The notes: generated by a model not told the origin, from the sequence alone. Shown: positions 42,662 to 52,067, counted from the stretch's first letter. The stretch: 64,000 bases of DNA from Vibrio orientalis CIP 102891 = ATCC 33934 (GCF_000176235.1 NZ_ACZV01000005.1:2294001-2358000); one strand, 5' to 3'. Made by a program: numbers and translations.

Positions 42662-44479
42662 GTGCAAATTATCACCACAGATATCGCAGTCATCGGCGCA
42701 GGCGGCGCTGGTCTTCGTACTGCTATTGCAGCAGCTGAAGCAAACCCTGACTTAGAAGTTGCTCTGATTTCTAAAGTTTACCCTATGCGTTCTCACACAG
42801 TCGCAGCGGAAGGTGGCTCAGCAGCAGTTATCAAGGATGAAGATAGCCTAGACAACCACTTCAACGACACTGTTGGCGGTGGCGACTGGCTATGTGAACA
42901 GGACGTTGTTGAATACTTTGTAGAAAACGCGACTCGCGAAATGATCCAAATGGAGCAATGGGGTTGCCCATGGAGTCGTAAAGAGAACGGTGAAGTCAAC
43001 GTACGCCGCTTTGGCGGTATGAAAGTTGAGCGCACTTGGTTCGCAGCCGATAAAACCGGCTTCCACATGCTTCACACCCTATTCCAGACATCAATGAAGT
43101 ACGACAACATCAAGCGTTTTGATGAGTACTTTGTGGTGGATCTGCTTGTGGACGAAGGTGAGGTTCAAGGCCTTATCGCGATTCACATGTCAGAAGGTGA
43201 ACTGGTTACCATCAAAGCAAAATCTGTTGTACTCGCAACTGGTGGTGCAGGCCGCGTTTACCACTGTAACACTAACGGCGGTATCGTAACGGGCGACGGC
43301 ATGGCGATGGCTTACCGTCACGGCGTACCTCTACGTGATATGGAGTTCGTTCAATACCACCCAACAGGTCTGCCTGGTACAGGTATCCTGATGACTGAAG
43401 GTTGTCGTGGTGAAGGCGGTATCATCGTCAATAAGAATGGCTACCGTTACCTACAAGATTACGGCATGGGCCCTGAAACTCCAGTGGGTGAGCCAAAGAA
43501 CAAATACATGGAACTGGGTCCTCGTGACAAGGTTTCACAAGCTTTCTGGCACGAACAGCAGAAAGGCAACACCATCAAACACCCTCTAGGTGATGTGGTG
43601 CACCTAGACCTTCGCCACTTAGGTGAAGAGTACTTGCAAGAACGTCTACCTTTCATTTGTGAGCTAGCGAAAGCGTACGTTAACGTCGACCCAGCGAAAG
43701 AGCCGATTCCAATTCGTCCAACGGTGCACTACACCATGGGTGGCATTGAAACTAACGGCGAATGTGAGACGCGCATTAAAGGTCTATTCGCAGTCGGTGA
43801 ATGTGCTTCTGTTGGTCTTCACGGTGCAAACCGTCTTGGCTCTAACTCACTGGCTGAGTTTGTAGTATTCGGTCGCGTTGCGGGTGAGCAAGCGGTGAAA
43901 CGTGCAGCAGAATTCAAAGGCTGGAACGAAGAATCGATCGCCGCTCAAGTGAAAGCGGTTGAAGAGCGCATCGCTGCTCTGATGAACCAAGAAGGTGACG
44001 AAAACTGGGCTGATATCCGTACTGAAATGGGTCACACCATGGAAGCGGGTTGTGGTATCTACCGTCAAGAAGACTTGATGCAAGAGACCATCAACAAAAT
44101 TACTGAACTGAAAGCTCGTTACAAAAACATCAGCATCAAAGACAAAGGCAAAGTGTTCAACACTGACCTACTTTACGCTATCGAAGTGGGCTACGGCCTA
44201 GAAGTTGCTGAAGCAATGGTTCACTCTGCGATTCTACGTAAAGAGTCTCGTGGTGCGCACCAACGTCTTGATGACAACTGCACTGAGCGTGATGATGTGA
44301 ACTTCCTCAAACACTCTCTGGCCTTCTTCAAAGAAGATGCGGCTCCAAGTATCGACTACAGCAACGTGAAGATTACTAAATCTCAACCAAAAGCTCGTCT
44401 ATACGGTGAAGCAGCAGAAAAAGCGGCAGCAGAAGAAGCAGCTAAGGCAGCAGAGAAGAAAGCAGAGGAGCAAGCATAA
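42662..44479 (+). CDS. frdA: Fumarate reductase flavoprotein subunit
   Basis: FrdA carries covalent FAD and the fumarate-binding site of anaerobic fumarate reductase. The 605-residue protein has the dinucleotide motif VIGAGGAGLRTA (10-21). The FAD-attachment histidine is in RSHTVAAEGG and the catalytic segment HPTGLPGTGILMTEGCRGEGG follows. HGANRLGSNSLAE binds the flavin. The start is a GTG with GGAGG upstream. The end is a charged Ala/Lys/Glu tail, also seen in E. coli FrdA. It overlaps frdB by one base (TAATG). Confidence 0.97.
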   Translation: MQIITTDIAVIGAGGAGLRTAIAAAEANPDLEVALISKVYPMRSHTVAAEGGSAAVIKDEDSLDNHFNDTVGGGDWLCEQDVVEYFVENATREMIQMEQWGCPWSRKENGEVNVRRFGGMKVERTWFAADKTGFHMLHTLFQTSMKYDNIKRFDEYFVVDLLVDEGEVQGLIAIHMSEGELVTIKAKSVVLATGGAGRVYHCNTNGGIVTGDGMAMAYRHGVPLRDMEFVQYHPTGLPGTGILMTEGCRGEGGIIVNKNGYRYLQDYGMGPETPVGEPKNKYMELGPRDKVSQAFWHEQQKGNTIKHPLGDVVHLDLRHLGEEYLQERLPFICELAKAYVNVDPAKEPIPIRPTVHYTMGGIETNGECETRIKGLFAVGECASVGLHGANRLGSNSLAEFVVFGRVAGEQAVKRAAEFKGWNEESIAAQVKAVEERIAALMNQEGDENWADIRTEMGHTMEAGCGIYRQEDLMQETINKITELKARYKNISIKDKGKVFNTDLLYAIEVGYGLEVAEAMVHSAILRKESRGAHQRLDDNCTERDDVNFLKHSLAFFKEDAAPSIDYSNVKITKSQPKARLYGEAAEKAAAEEAAKAAEKKAEEQA

Positions 44480-45243
44480 TGTCAGCGAATCGCATCCAAA
44501 AAGTAGAGATTCTGCGTTACGATCCAGAGCAAGACGCAGAACCGCACTTTCAAACTTTTGAAGTGCCGTTTGATGAAACCATGTCAACGCTTGATGCGCT
44601 TGGCTACATCAAAGACAACCTAGACAAAGATCTCTCTTACCGTTGGTCTTGTCGTATGGCGATCTGTGGTTCTTGCGGCATCATGGTGAATGGCGTACCT
44701 AAGCTAGCTTGTAAGAGCTTCCTACGTGATTACCCAAATGGCGTCAAGATCGAGCCACTAGCAAACTTCCCAATTGAGAAAGACTTAATCGTTGATATGA
44801 CGCCGTTCATCGAGCGCCTAGAAGCGATCAAACCTTACATCATTGGTAACGACCGCAAGCCTGAAGATGGTACTAACCTACAAACACCTGAGCAAATGGC
44901 GAAGTACAAGCAATTTGCTGGTTGTATCAACTGTGGTCTTTGCTACGCAGCGTGTCCTCAATTTGGCCTAAACCCTGAGTTCATCGGTCCTGCAGCATTA
45001 ACGCTTGCGCATCGTTACAACCTAGATAGCCGTGACAACGGTAAATCTGAGCGTATGGCGCTAATTAATGGTGAAAACGGCGCCTGGGGCTGTACTTTTG
45101 TTGGTTACTGTTCAGACGTATGTCCGAAGAACGTAGACCCAGCGGCAGCGGTAAACCAAGGCAAAGTTGAGTCATCTATGGACTTTGTGATTTCAATGTT
45201 CAAGCCTGATGGCACCCCAACAAAAACAGCAGAGGAGGCGTAA
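44479..45243 (+). CDS. frdB: Fumarate reductase iron-sulfur subunit
   Basis: FrdB passes electrons from menaquinol to FAD through three clusters. In its 254 residues the 2Fe-2S ligands are in SCRMAICGSCGIMVNG and the following KLAC. The 4Fe-4S motif is CINCGLCYAACP and the 3Fe-4S motif is CTFVGYCSDVCPKNVDP. The start overlaps the frdA stop. frdC begins 2 bp after its stop. Confidence 0.97.
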   Translation: MSANRIQKVEILRYDPEQDAEPHFQTFEVPFDETMSTLDALGYIKDNLDKDLSYRWSCRMAICGSCGIMVNGVPKLACKSFLRDYPNGVKIEPLANFPIEKDLIVDMTPFIERLEAIKPYIIGNDRKPEDGTNLQTPEQMAKYKQFAGCINCGLCYAACPQFGLNPEFIGPAALTLAHRYNLDSRDNGKSERMALINGENGAWGCTFVGYCSDVCPKNVDPAAAVNQGKVESSMDFVISMFKPDGTPTKTAEEA

Positions 45244-45244
45244 G

Positions 45245-45628
45245 ATGAGCAACCGTAAACCTTACGTTCGTGAAGTAAAGCGTACTTGGTGGAAGAACCA
45301 TCCGTTTTACCGCTTCTACATGCTACGTGAAGCAACTGTACTGCCATTGATTCTTTTTACTATTTTCCTAACTTTCGGTTTGGGCTCTTTAGTGAAAGGT
45401 CCTGAAGCTTGGCAAGGCTGGCTGGAGTTTATGGCCAACCCGTTAGTCGTAGCGATCAACATTGTTGCCCTACTTGGTAGCCTACTTCATGCTCAGACTT
45501 TCTTTAGCATGATGCCGCAAGTGATGCCAATTCGCTTAAAAGGCAAGCCAGTGGATAAGAAGATCATTGTGCTCACTCAGTGGGCAGCAGTGGCATTTAT
45601 TTCACTAATCGTCTTAGTCGTGGTTTAA
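45245..45628 (+). CDS. frdC: Fumarate reductase membrane anchor subunit C
   Basis: FrdC is one of two small haem-free subunits that hold FrdAB on the inner membrane and bind menaquinol. The 127-residue protein has three helices (about 28-50, 66-90, 106-126) and the family start SNRKPYVREVKRTWW. GAGGAGG lies before the ATG at 45245, so a reading that begins within frdB is not used. Confidence 0.95.
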   Translation: MSNRKPYVREVKRTWWKNHPFYRFYMLREATVLPLILFTIFLTFGLGSLVKGPEAWQGWLEFMANPLVVAINIVALLGSLLHAQTFFSMMPQVMPIRLKGKPVDKKIIVLTQWAAVAFISLIVLVVV

Positions 45629-45640
45629 GGAGCGTAAACG

Positions 45641-46018
45641 ATGAAACCTAATTACTCTGTAGATACAGCTCCTAAACGTTCTGATGAGCCAATCTGGTGG
45701 GGCCTATTTGGCGCTGGTGGTACTTGGTTTGCAATGATCACGCCGATTACTGTGCTTGTACTAGGTATCTTAGTACCACTTGGTGTGATTGATGCAGAAG
45801 CTTTGAGCTATGAGCGTGTGGCAGGCTTCGCGACTAGCATTATTGGCGCACTGTTCATCATTGGCACACTCGCGCTACCGATGTGGCATGCGATGCACCG
45901 TGTTCACCACGGCATGCACGACCTTAAGTTCCACACCGGTCTAATTGGCAAAGTAGCGTGTTACGCATTTGCAGGTTTGATTACAGCGTTGGCAGTTATC
46001 TTCATTTTCATGATTTAA
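45641..46018 (+). CDS. frdD: Fumarate reductase membrane anchor subunit D
   Basis: FrdD is the second membrane anchor of fumarate reductase. The 125-residue protein has three helices (about 25-50, 63-85, 100-124). It has the conserved start PKRSDEPIWWGLFGAGG and a HAMHRVHHGMHDLK loop. It is the last gene of frdABCD and is followed by a bidirectional terminator. Confidence 0.95.
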   Translation: MKPNYSVDTAPKRSDEPIWWGLFGAGGTWFAMITPITVLVLGILVPLGVIDAEALSYERVAGFATSIIGALFIIGTLALPMWHAMHRVHHGMHDLKFHTGLIGKVACYAFAGLITALAVIFIFMI

Positions 46019-46036
46019 GCCACTCGTTGCTGATAT

Positions 46037-46068
46037 AAAAATCCCTCGCCATGGCGAGGGATTTTTTT
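46037..46068. terminator. Bidirectional terminator between frdD and the BCCT gene
   Basis: ATCCCTCGCC and GGCGAGGGAT form a perfect palindrome with five A before and seven T after. It touches the end of the BCCT gene. Confidence 0.92.
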
Positions 46069-47668
46069 ATTTCAGTAAGCTTTGTTGCTTCGCCATTTGA
46101 TGAGCAAACTTGGGCGCCGCCCACAATGAAGGCAAAATAATGAATGACGCGGGAACGGCGGTGATGACGATGAAAGATTGCAAAGCAGAAATGCCGCCCT
46201 CTCCCATTGAGATTAACACAATCGCAATTGCCCCCATCACGATGCCCCAGAAGGTACGAATCAGCGCGTTTGGTTGGCTATCACCTGTCATCACCATACT
46301 AATGGTGTAGGTCATTGAGTCACCTGTAGTGACAATAAACGTGGTGGTCAAAATCAGAAACAGAACCGCCAGTAACAGCGAAAATGGCAACTGCTGAGTA
46401 ATCGCTAATAACGCCCCCGGCAGATTGAAACCTTCAAAGCCTGCCTTGATACTGCCTGGGTTGGCCAGTTCAAATGCCAGACCACTGCCACCGACAATAC
46501 TAAACCAGAAACAGGTTATAAGCGGTGCAACGATACTGATGGCTAAGATAAGTTGGCGAATAGTTCGACCTCGTGAGATACGAGCAATAAAGATCGCCAT
46601 CATCGGTGCGTAACCAATAAACCATCCCCAAAAGAACACGGTCCACCAGCTGAGCCAATTAGTATCGCCGCGATATAAGGCCATTGGCACGAAATTATCA
46701 ATCATTCGCCCCATACCTTGGATATAACCATCGACGATAAAACTCGTTGGTCCGGCAATCAAAATAAACACCACCAACACCAACGATAGAATGATGTTAT
46801 AGCGGCTGATAAGTTGCATTCCTTTACTCAGGCCACTCAGCGCCGATAAGGTGTAGGCCGCCATTGCCAGTAGGACGACCAAAGTTTGCGTCATCAGCCC
46901 ATCAGGAATGCCAAATAATGCATTAACGGCATAGCTGATTTGCAAACCTAGGAAACCGATCGGCCCAATGGTGCCTGCTGCCACGGCGATAATACTCAAC
47001 GCATCGACCGTATTACCAAACCAACCGTGCAGCGCGCGTTCGCCAAATACCGGATAAAGCAAAGTGCGCGGTTTAAGTGGTAAGCCTTTATCGTAATGAA
47101 GGTGCATCAAGACAATCGAAGATAATGACCCCAAGATCGCCCAAGCTAAGAATCCCCAGTGCATAAAAGATTGAGAGAGTGCATTGATCGCCATCTCGCG
47201 AGCTTCATCTTGGCCATAGAATGGCGGCGGTGCGACAAAGTGAGCGATAGGCTCTGCAGCAGCCCAGAATACTCCGCCACCAGCAAGCAAGGTACACAGC
47301 AAGATTGAAAGCCACTTGAACGTGCCCACTTCCGGTTGCTCTAAACCACCTAAACGCACATATCCGGTCTGGCCTAATGTTAGGAATAAACCAATAACGA
47401 AGTTAGCAAGAATCAACAACTGCCAATAGCCGCCAAAAAATTGAGTCGCGTAACCAAAGCCACTGTTGACTAAATCGGTCAATAACTGGGTATCAAACAA
47501 TGCCAGCAGCACAAAGATGGTAAGGAAGCTTCCGCTGATCCACAGAACAGGGTTAGATAGCTCTAGCTGGGAACGTATGTTTGCTTTGTTGGGTAGATGG
47601 AGTGAAGTTGTCGAGTTATCGACATTAGAAATGCAGGGGTCTCCTGCCGCCAAACTGGCTCTAGACAT
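46067..47668 (-). CDS. BCCT-family betaine/choline/carnitine transporter
   Basis: BCCT carriers import quaternary-amine osmolytes or related solutes using sodium or proton gradients. The 533-residue protein has twelve membrane helices. The signature segment around 340-375, WWTVFFWGWFIGYAPMMAIFIARISRGRT, is clear. The helix-4-region AAEPIAHF matches family members. The N-terminus has a 45-residue polar stretch, and the C-terminal tail is short, without the long regulatory domain of BetP or BetT. The substrate cannot be read from sequence. It is a single gene between frdD (convergent) and hslU. Confidence 0.92.
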   Translation of the reverse strand: MSRASLAAGDPCISNVDNSTTSLHLPNKANIRSQLELSNPVLWISGSFLTIFVLLALFDTQLLTDLVNSGFGYATQFFGGYWQLLILANFVIGLFLTLGQTGYVRLGGLEQPEVGTFKWLSILLCTLLAGGGVFWAAAEPIAHFVAPPPFYGQDEAREMAINALSQSFMHWGFLAWAILGSLSSIVLMHLHYDKGLPLKPRTLLYPVFGERALHGWFGNTVDALSIIAVAAGTIGPIGFLGLQISYAVNALFGIPDGLMTQTLVVLLAMAAYTLSALSGLSKGMQLISRYNIILSLVLVVFILIAGPTSFIVDGYIQGMGRMIDNFVPMALYRGDTNWLSWWTVFFWGWFIGYAPMMAIFIARISRGRTIRQLILAISIVAPLITCFWFSIVGGSGLAFELANPGSIKAGFEGFNLPGALLAITQQLPFSLLLAVLFLILTTTFIVTTGDSMTYTISMVMTGDSQPNALIRTFWGIVMGAIAIVLISMGEGGISALQSFIVITAVPASFIILPSLWAAPKFAHQMAKQQSLLK

Positions 47669-47906
47669 TAGAGTCTCGCTTTTGCTGGCCCGATAATTCG
47701 GGTTAGGCGTGTTTCCCTCCCATTACAAAAATAATGTGAGGACGATCATAAAAGCGCGCCATCATACAGAGAAAAAAGCTAATTGCACACCACATTCTCG
47801 ATGTTTTTATATACAGATAGCAATGATATAAAACAAAACACTAATCATCCTTACTTTAGTGAAGCAAAATAACATTTAATAAAACAACAACTTACCTCAA
47901 TACTAT

Positions 47907-47937
47907 AAAAAAGCCCGCTCATTTGAGCGGGCTTTAT
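47907..47937 (-). terminator. Terminator of hslVU
   Basis: AAGCCCGCTCA and TGAGCGGGCTT pair around TT. On the minus strand five to six T follow the stem. Confidence 0.92.
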
Positions 47938-47951
47938 ATTTACATTGAGTA

Positions 47952-49286
47952 CTAAAGAATAAAGCGGCTTAAATCTTCATCTTCAATCGTATCACCAAGT
48001 TTCGCTTTCACGTATTCAGCGTCAATCGTTAACTTAGAACCCGCTTTATCTGTTGCTTCGAATGAGATCTCATCCATTAAGCGTTCCATAACAGTATGCA
48101 GACGACGCGCACCGATGTTTTCAGTGGTTTCATTCACTGTCCACGCCGCTTCAGCGATTTGAGTGATACCTTCTTCGGTAAACTCAATATCCACTTCTTC
48201 CGTCTTCATAAGCGCAATGTACTGCTCAGTAAGAGACGCTTTTGGCTCAGTCAGGATGCGTTTAAAGTCATGGCTTGAAAGAGCTTCAAGTTCCACTCGA
48301 ATTGGCAGACGACCTTGCAGTTCAGGGATCAGGTCAGATGGCTTTGCTACTTGGAAAGCGCCTGAGGCAACAAATAGGATATGATCTGTTTTAACCATAC
48401 CGTGCTTAGTTGACACTGTGCTACCTTCAATCAAAGGCAGTAAGTCACGTTGGACACCTTCACGTGATACGTCAGGGCCAGAGCTTTCACCACGCTTACA
48501 GATTTTGTCGATCTCATCGATAAACACGATACCATTGTTTTCAACGTTGAAAATCGCCTGCTCTTTTAGCTCTTCTTGATTAACTAGCTTAGCGGCTTCT
48601 TCTTCGGTTAACGCTTTAAACGCATCTTTGATTTTTAGCTTTCGCTTCTTCTTGGTGTCGCCAGCTAGGTTTTGGAACATACCTTGTAGCTGGTTAGTCA
48701 TCTCTTCCATACCAGGAGGAGCCATGATTTCGACACCCATTTGCGGCGCAGCGACATCGATTTCAATCTCTTTATCGTCTAGCTTACCTTCACGTAACTT
48801 CTTACGGAAAACCTGACGCGTGTTCGATGAGCTTTCATCTTGCTGCTCATTTTGCCCCCAAGCATCACGTGCTGGAGGCAATAATGCATCAAGAATACGC
48901 TCTTCTGCTTGTTCTTCAGCGCGGAACTTCACTTTTTCCATCGCTTGCTGGTGCGTCAACTTAATTGCGACATCCGTTAGGTCACGGATGATGGTTTCTA
49001 CTTCCTTACCAACGTAACCCACCTCGGTAAACTTGGTCGCTTCTACTTTGATGAAAGGCGCATTAGCCAGTTTAGCTAGACGACGAGCAATTTCGGTTTT
49101 ACCCACACCCGTTGGACCAATCATTAGAATGTTCTTTGGCGTCACTTCGACACGCAAGCTTTCTTCAAGCTGCATACGGCGCCAGCGGTTACGTAGCGCG
49201 ATCGCTACCGAGCGCTTAGCATTTTCTTGGCCAATGATATGGCGGTTAAGCTCATGAACAATTTCGCGAGGAGTCATTTCAGACAT
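47952..49286 (-). CDS. hslU: ATP-dependent protease ATPase subunit HslU (ClpY)
   Basis: HslU is the AAA+ unfoldase ring that feeds substrates to HslV. The 444-residue protein has the N-terminal MTPREIVHELNRHIIGQ and Walker A GPTGVGKT. The pore motif is GYVGKEVE, Walker B is GIVFIDEIDK, and sensor and C-terminal sequences end in EDLSRFIL, the tail that inserts into HslV. The intermediate I-domain spans about 110-240. It follows hslV by 51 bp in one operon, with a terminator after. Confidence 0.97.
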   Translation of the reverse strand: MSEMTPREIVHELNRHIIGQENAKRSVAIALRNRWRRMQLEESLRVEVTPKNILMIGPTGVGKTEIARRLAKLANAPFIKVEATKFTEVGYVGKEVETIIRDLTDVAIKLTHQQAMEKVKFRAEEQAEERILDALLPPARDAWGQNEQQDESSSNTRQVFRKKLREGKLDDKEIEIDVAAPQMGVEIMAPPGMEEMTNQLQGMFQNLAGDTKKKRKLKIKDAFKALTEEEAAKLVNQEELKEQAIFNVENNGIVFIDEIDKICKRGESSGPDVSREGVQRDLLPLIEGSTVSTKHGMVKTDHILFVASGAFQVAKPSDLIPELQGRLPIRVELEALSSHDFKRILTEPKASLTEQYIALMKTEEVDIEFTEEGITQIAEAAWTVNETTENIGARRLHTVMERLMDEISFEATDKAGSKLTIDAEYVKAKLGDTIEDEDLSRFIL

Positions 49287-49337
49287 AATTCAATTCCTTA
49301 AATTCGATTTGCACTATCTTTGCTTTTAAGCCGTTAC

Positions 49338-49880
49338 TTACTCTGCTTGAGCAGCCGGAATTTCTAGTTCTTCGATAGTGTGGTGATGGTTGGTAAACAC
49401 ACAGATATCACCCGCAATGGTCAGTGATTTTTCTGCGATTTCACGCGCATCCAATTCTGTATTTTCAAGTAGTGCCGTCGCTGCTGCTTGGGCAAAGTTA
49501 CCCCCCGAGCCGATCGCAATAAGATCGTTTTCAGGCTGAACCACATCGCCATTACCGGTAATGATCAAAGATGCGGTTTCATCGGCAACGGCCAGCAAAG
49601 CTTCCAGTTTGCGCAGGGCGCGGTCACTACGCCAGTCTTTCGCTAGCTCTACCGCCGCTTTGGTTAGGTGGCCTTGGTGCATTTGTAGCTTGCTTTCAAA
49701 CTTCTCAAACAGTGTAAAAGCATCGGCTGTACCACCAGCAAAGCCCGCTAGAACTTTGTTGTTGTAGAGGCGACGCACTTTGCGCGCATTGCCCTTCATT
49801 ACTGTGTTACCCAGAGATACTTGTCCATCACCAGCGATGACGACTTTGTTGTTACGACGTACAGATACAATGGTAGTCAC
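49338..49880 (-). CDS. hslV: ATP-dependent protease peptidase subunit HslV (ClpQ)
   Basis: HslV is a proteasome-like N-terminal-threonine peptidase forming a double hexamer. In its 180 residues, after Met1 removal the catalytic Thr is exposed (MTTIVSVRR). AGDGQVSLGNTVMK, GFAGGTADAFTL and the sodium-site region near AAATALLENT are conserved. The start is a GTG with GAGG 8 bp upstream. A sigma-32-like promoter lies about 45 bp upstream, matching the heat-shock role of hslVU. Confidence 0.96.
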   Translation of the reverse strand: MTTIVSVRRNNKVVIAGDGQVSLGNTVMKGNARKVRRLYNNKVLAGFAGGTADAFTLFEKFESKLQMHQGHLTKAAVELAKDWRSDRALRKLEALLAVADETASLIITGNGDVVQPENDLIAIGSGGNFAQAAATALLENTELDAREIAEKSLTIAGDICVFTNHHHTIEELEIPAAQAE

Positions 49881-49922
49881 GAGTAGGGCCTCATAGTTAT
49901 TTTAATCTCAGTGTTAAGAAGT

Positions 49923-49951
49923 ATATGAGGTTGCAAGATGGGGAATTCAAG
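49923..49951 (-). promoter_or_regulatory. Sigma-32-like heat-shock promoter of hslVU
   Basis: On the minus strand, CTTGAA (49951-49946), a 15-base spacer and CCTCATAT (49930-49923) match the heat-shock pattern CTTGAA / CCCCATNT with one mismatch in the -10. Transcription would start about 35 bases before the GTG. Confidence 0.65.
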
Positions 49952-49992
49952 GGGAAAGAAGGAGGTGGAATGACAACGGATAAACAGTCAAT

Positions 49993-50026
49993 AAAAACAA
50001 AAGCGAACCCTTAGGCTCGCTTTCTA
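49993..50026 (-). terminator. Terminator of ftsN
   Basis: On the minus strand AAAGCGAGCC pairs with GGGTTCGCTTT (one bulge), followed by TGTTTTTAT. Confidence 0.75.
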
Positions 50027-50047
50027 TTATTGTTTCGGTTGTAAGTA

Positions 50048-50590
50048 TTACTGCGTCTCTTTCCAAATCGCACAAGGCTCGATTTTAGCACGCTGCAATT
50101 TATGCTTATCTCGCTCAGCATCACGCTTGAACTTGTAAGGCCCTAGTACTACGCGATACCAACTGCTGCCTTCTTTCTTACGGACCTGACTGTTAATGCC
50201 CTGGAAGGCAATATCCAGCTTACGAGCTTCTGCTTGTTGGGCGTTTTTGTACGCACCACACTGCATGATGTATGGAATGTCCGATACAACTTGCTCTTTC
50301 GCCTTCACTTCAACTTCACGGCTCGGCAAACTATCGACATAATCCCACTTCTCTTCAGGGGGCGGTGGCAATTTCGCTTGAGGTTTCGGCTTAGGTTTAA
50401 CCGGTTGTGCTACCGGCGCTGGTGGCTCGGGATCCGTACTCAGAAGGTATAAACCATAGCCAAAAATACTTACAAGTAGCACAGCAAGCAGACCACTACG
50501 CCAAGGTTTACGACGAGGAGCACTCTTCTTTTTTGCTGGCTTGCGGCTATTACCGCCACGGCCTCTTTTTACGTAATCTCTATTTGCCAC
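50048..50590 (-). CDS. ftsN: Cell-division protein FtsN (SPOR domain)
   Basis: FtsN triggers septal peptidoglycan synthesis as the last essential divisome protein. The 180-residue protein has a basic cytoplasmic N-terminus (MANRDYVKRGRGG), a membrane helix at about 33-50, and a Pro/Lys-rich periplasmic linker with PPPPEEKWDYVDSL. A SPOR domain covers about 103-178 with one Cys in IMQCGAY and one in EPCAIW. It is shorter than E. coli FtsN (319), because the Gln-rich linker is missing. It lies between cytR and hslVU, the conserved order. Confidence 0.92.
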   Translation of the reverse strand: MANRDYVKRGRGGNSRKPAKKKSAPRRKPWRSGLLAVLLVSIFGYGLYLLSTDPEPPAPVAQPVKPKPKPQAKLPPPPEEKWDYVDSLPSREVEVKAKEQVVSDIPYIMQCGAYKNAQQAEARKLDIAFQGINSQVRKKEGSSWYRVVLGPYKFKRDAERDKHKLQRAKIEPCAIWKETQ

Positions 50591-50707
50591 GACTAAACAT
50601 CAATAAAGTTGGTTACTACTTCCGATATGTTAATCCAGATTGTCGCTGGATGACAGCGTAGATATGGAAGCGGCGCATCAAAATGCGCCGCTTTAAAACA
50701 TCTAAGA

Positions 50708-51715
50708 TTACAGAACTCTAGGTGGCGCGGCACTCTCTCTGACGACCAACTTAGTCTCAAGTAAACGCGAACCCGCACGTACGTCATGACCACGTAGGAG
50801 CTCAAGCATCATCAACATTGCTTGACGGCCAATTTCATAGCGTGGTTGTGAAATCGTCGTTAACGGTGGATCACAGTATTGAGCAAAGTGGATGTCATCA
50901 AAGCCAACCACTGAAAGATCCTGAGGAACGCGTAAACCAAGCTTCTTCGCTTCTTGAATCGCACCAATTGCCATCGCATCGTTATGACAGAACACTGCGG
51001 TTGGTGGCTCAGGTAACGCAAGCAGTTGACGAATCGCTTTTGCACCAGCTTCAAAGGTAAAATCACCATAAGTACAATAACTGGTCGTCATGGTGATGCC
51101 CGCACGGCGCAATGCTTGTTGGTAGCCTTGGTGACGGAACTGACATAATGTCGCTGATTCAGGGCCCGAGATCTGCGCCACACGCTTGTGGCCCATCTGG
51201 GTTAAGTAATTAACCGCTTCAAATGCCGATGTGAGGTTATCGATGTGCACCGTTGGTAGCTCTAGCTCAGGTGCAAACTCACAAGCCATCACCATAGGTG
51301 GGAGATTCTTCTGCTCAGGTTTACTGACATCAAAAGGAAGATCAGTACCTAGCAGTAGCATGCCATCCGCTTGCTTAGTAAATACTAAGTTCACAAATGA
51401 GCTTTCGCGTTTCTTTTGTTGCCCACTATCGCCCAGGAGAACAATGTAGCCATGTTCCATAGCAGCATCTTCGATGCCACGAATAATCTCGGTATAGTAT
51501 GGGTCACAGATATCTGGAATGATTGCGATAATTGTTTTCGACTCATTGCGGCGCAAGTTACGCGCAAGTGAGTTTGGTGAATAACCAGCTTCTAAAACCG
51601 CATCTTCGACTCTTTTCCGTGTTGCTGAAGATACCTTTTCTGGATTCATTAGCGCACGTGAAACCGTCGCTGTTGAAACTCCCGCAAGCTGGGCAACATC
51701 CTTCATTGTCGCCAT
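50708..51715 (-). CDS. cytR: LacI-family nucleoside-catabolism repressor CytR
   Basis: CytR represses nucleoside uptake and catabolism genes together with CRP and responds to cytidine; in V. cholerae it also activates competence. The 335-residue protein has a LacI helix-turn-helix (MKDVAQLAGVSTATVSRALMNPEKV), then a periplasmic-binding-like domain. VMACEFAPELELPTVHIDNL and FTFEAGAKA are near-identical to E. coli CytR. The upstream 352-bp gap holds a PurR-type operator and a GTTGCAAT half-site of the kind CytR binds. Confidence 0.94.
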   Translation of the reverse strand: MATMKDVAQLAGVSTATVSRALMNPEKVSSATRKRVEDAVLEAGYSPNSLARNLRRNESKTIIAIIPDICDPYYTEIIRGIEDAAMEHGYIVLLGDSGQQKKRESSFVNLVFTKQADGMLLLGTDLPFDVSKPEQKNLPPMVMACEFAPELELPTVHIDNLTSAFEAVNYLTQMGHKRVAQISGPESATLCQFRHQGYQQALRRAGITMTTSYCTYGDFTFEAGAKAIRQLLALPEPPTAVFCHNDAMAIGAIQEAKKLGLRVPQDLSVVGFDDIHFAQYCDPPLTTISQPRYEIGRQAMLMMLELLRGHDVRAGSRLLETKLVVRESAAPPRVL

Positions 51716-52067
51716 ATTTTCTTAACCCTCTTCATTTCCTAACTTAGCAGCCTAGTGGCCACCTAAACCTAATGAATTGCATCTAGTCGTCCAGTGAACG
51801 ACTTGACGTGACGTAGGCTAAAACACCTATCTTCTGTATTTAATTGCAACGCAAACGTTTTACTTACCAACTATCGTTGAAAAACAAACTATTTGCACAT
51901 GACCTAGTGTATTCATTTCAAAGAGTAAAGTTACGGGAGATTTAACAAAACAGGCAGCTGGTAAGAGATCTTAATCACAAATAAATGAAAAAAAACTGCA
52001 TATACATTTATCAAAAGCCAAAGGAGAGCTGTTTCGGCGCCCCTCCTTGCAACTTAGGCTGACTTGA
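51716..52067. other. Gene-free gap between priA and cytR
   Basis: These 352 bases hold a PurR-type operator (51849-51864) in the cytR promoter region. Near priA a short inverted repeat AAGGAG / CTCCTT (about 52020-52047) may be a weak priA terminator. The rest is AT-rich, and no RNA gene is apparent. Confidence 0.55.
51849..51864. promoter_or_regulatory. PurR-type operator upstream of cytR
   Basis: ACGCAAACGTTTTACT fits the PurR consensus ANGCAANCGNTTNCNT at all fixed positions but one. The core GCAAACGTTT recurs before glpX. GTTGCAAT on the minus strand, next to it, resembles the CytR octamer GTTGCATT. A different LacI-family protein could be the true binder. Confidence 0.6.

Noticed and set aside
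42662..44479. Ala/Lys/Glu-rich tail of FrdA as an odd extension
   Set aside because: E. coli FrdA has a similar charged tail, so this is a normal family trait.
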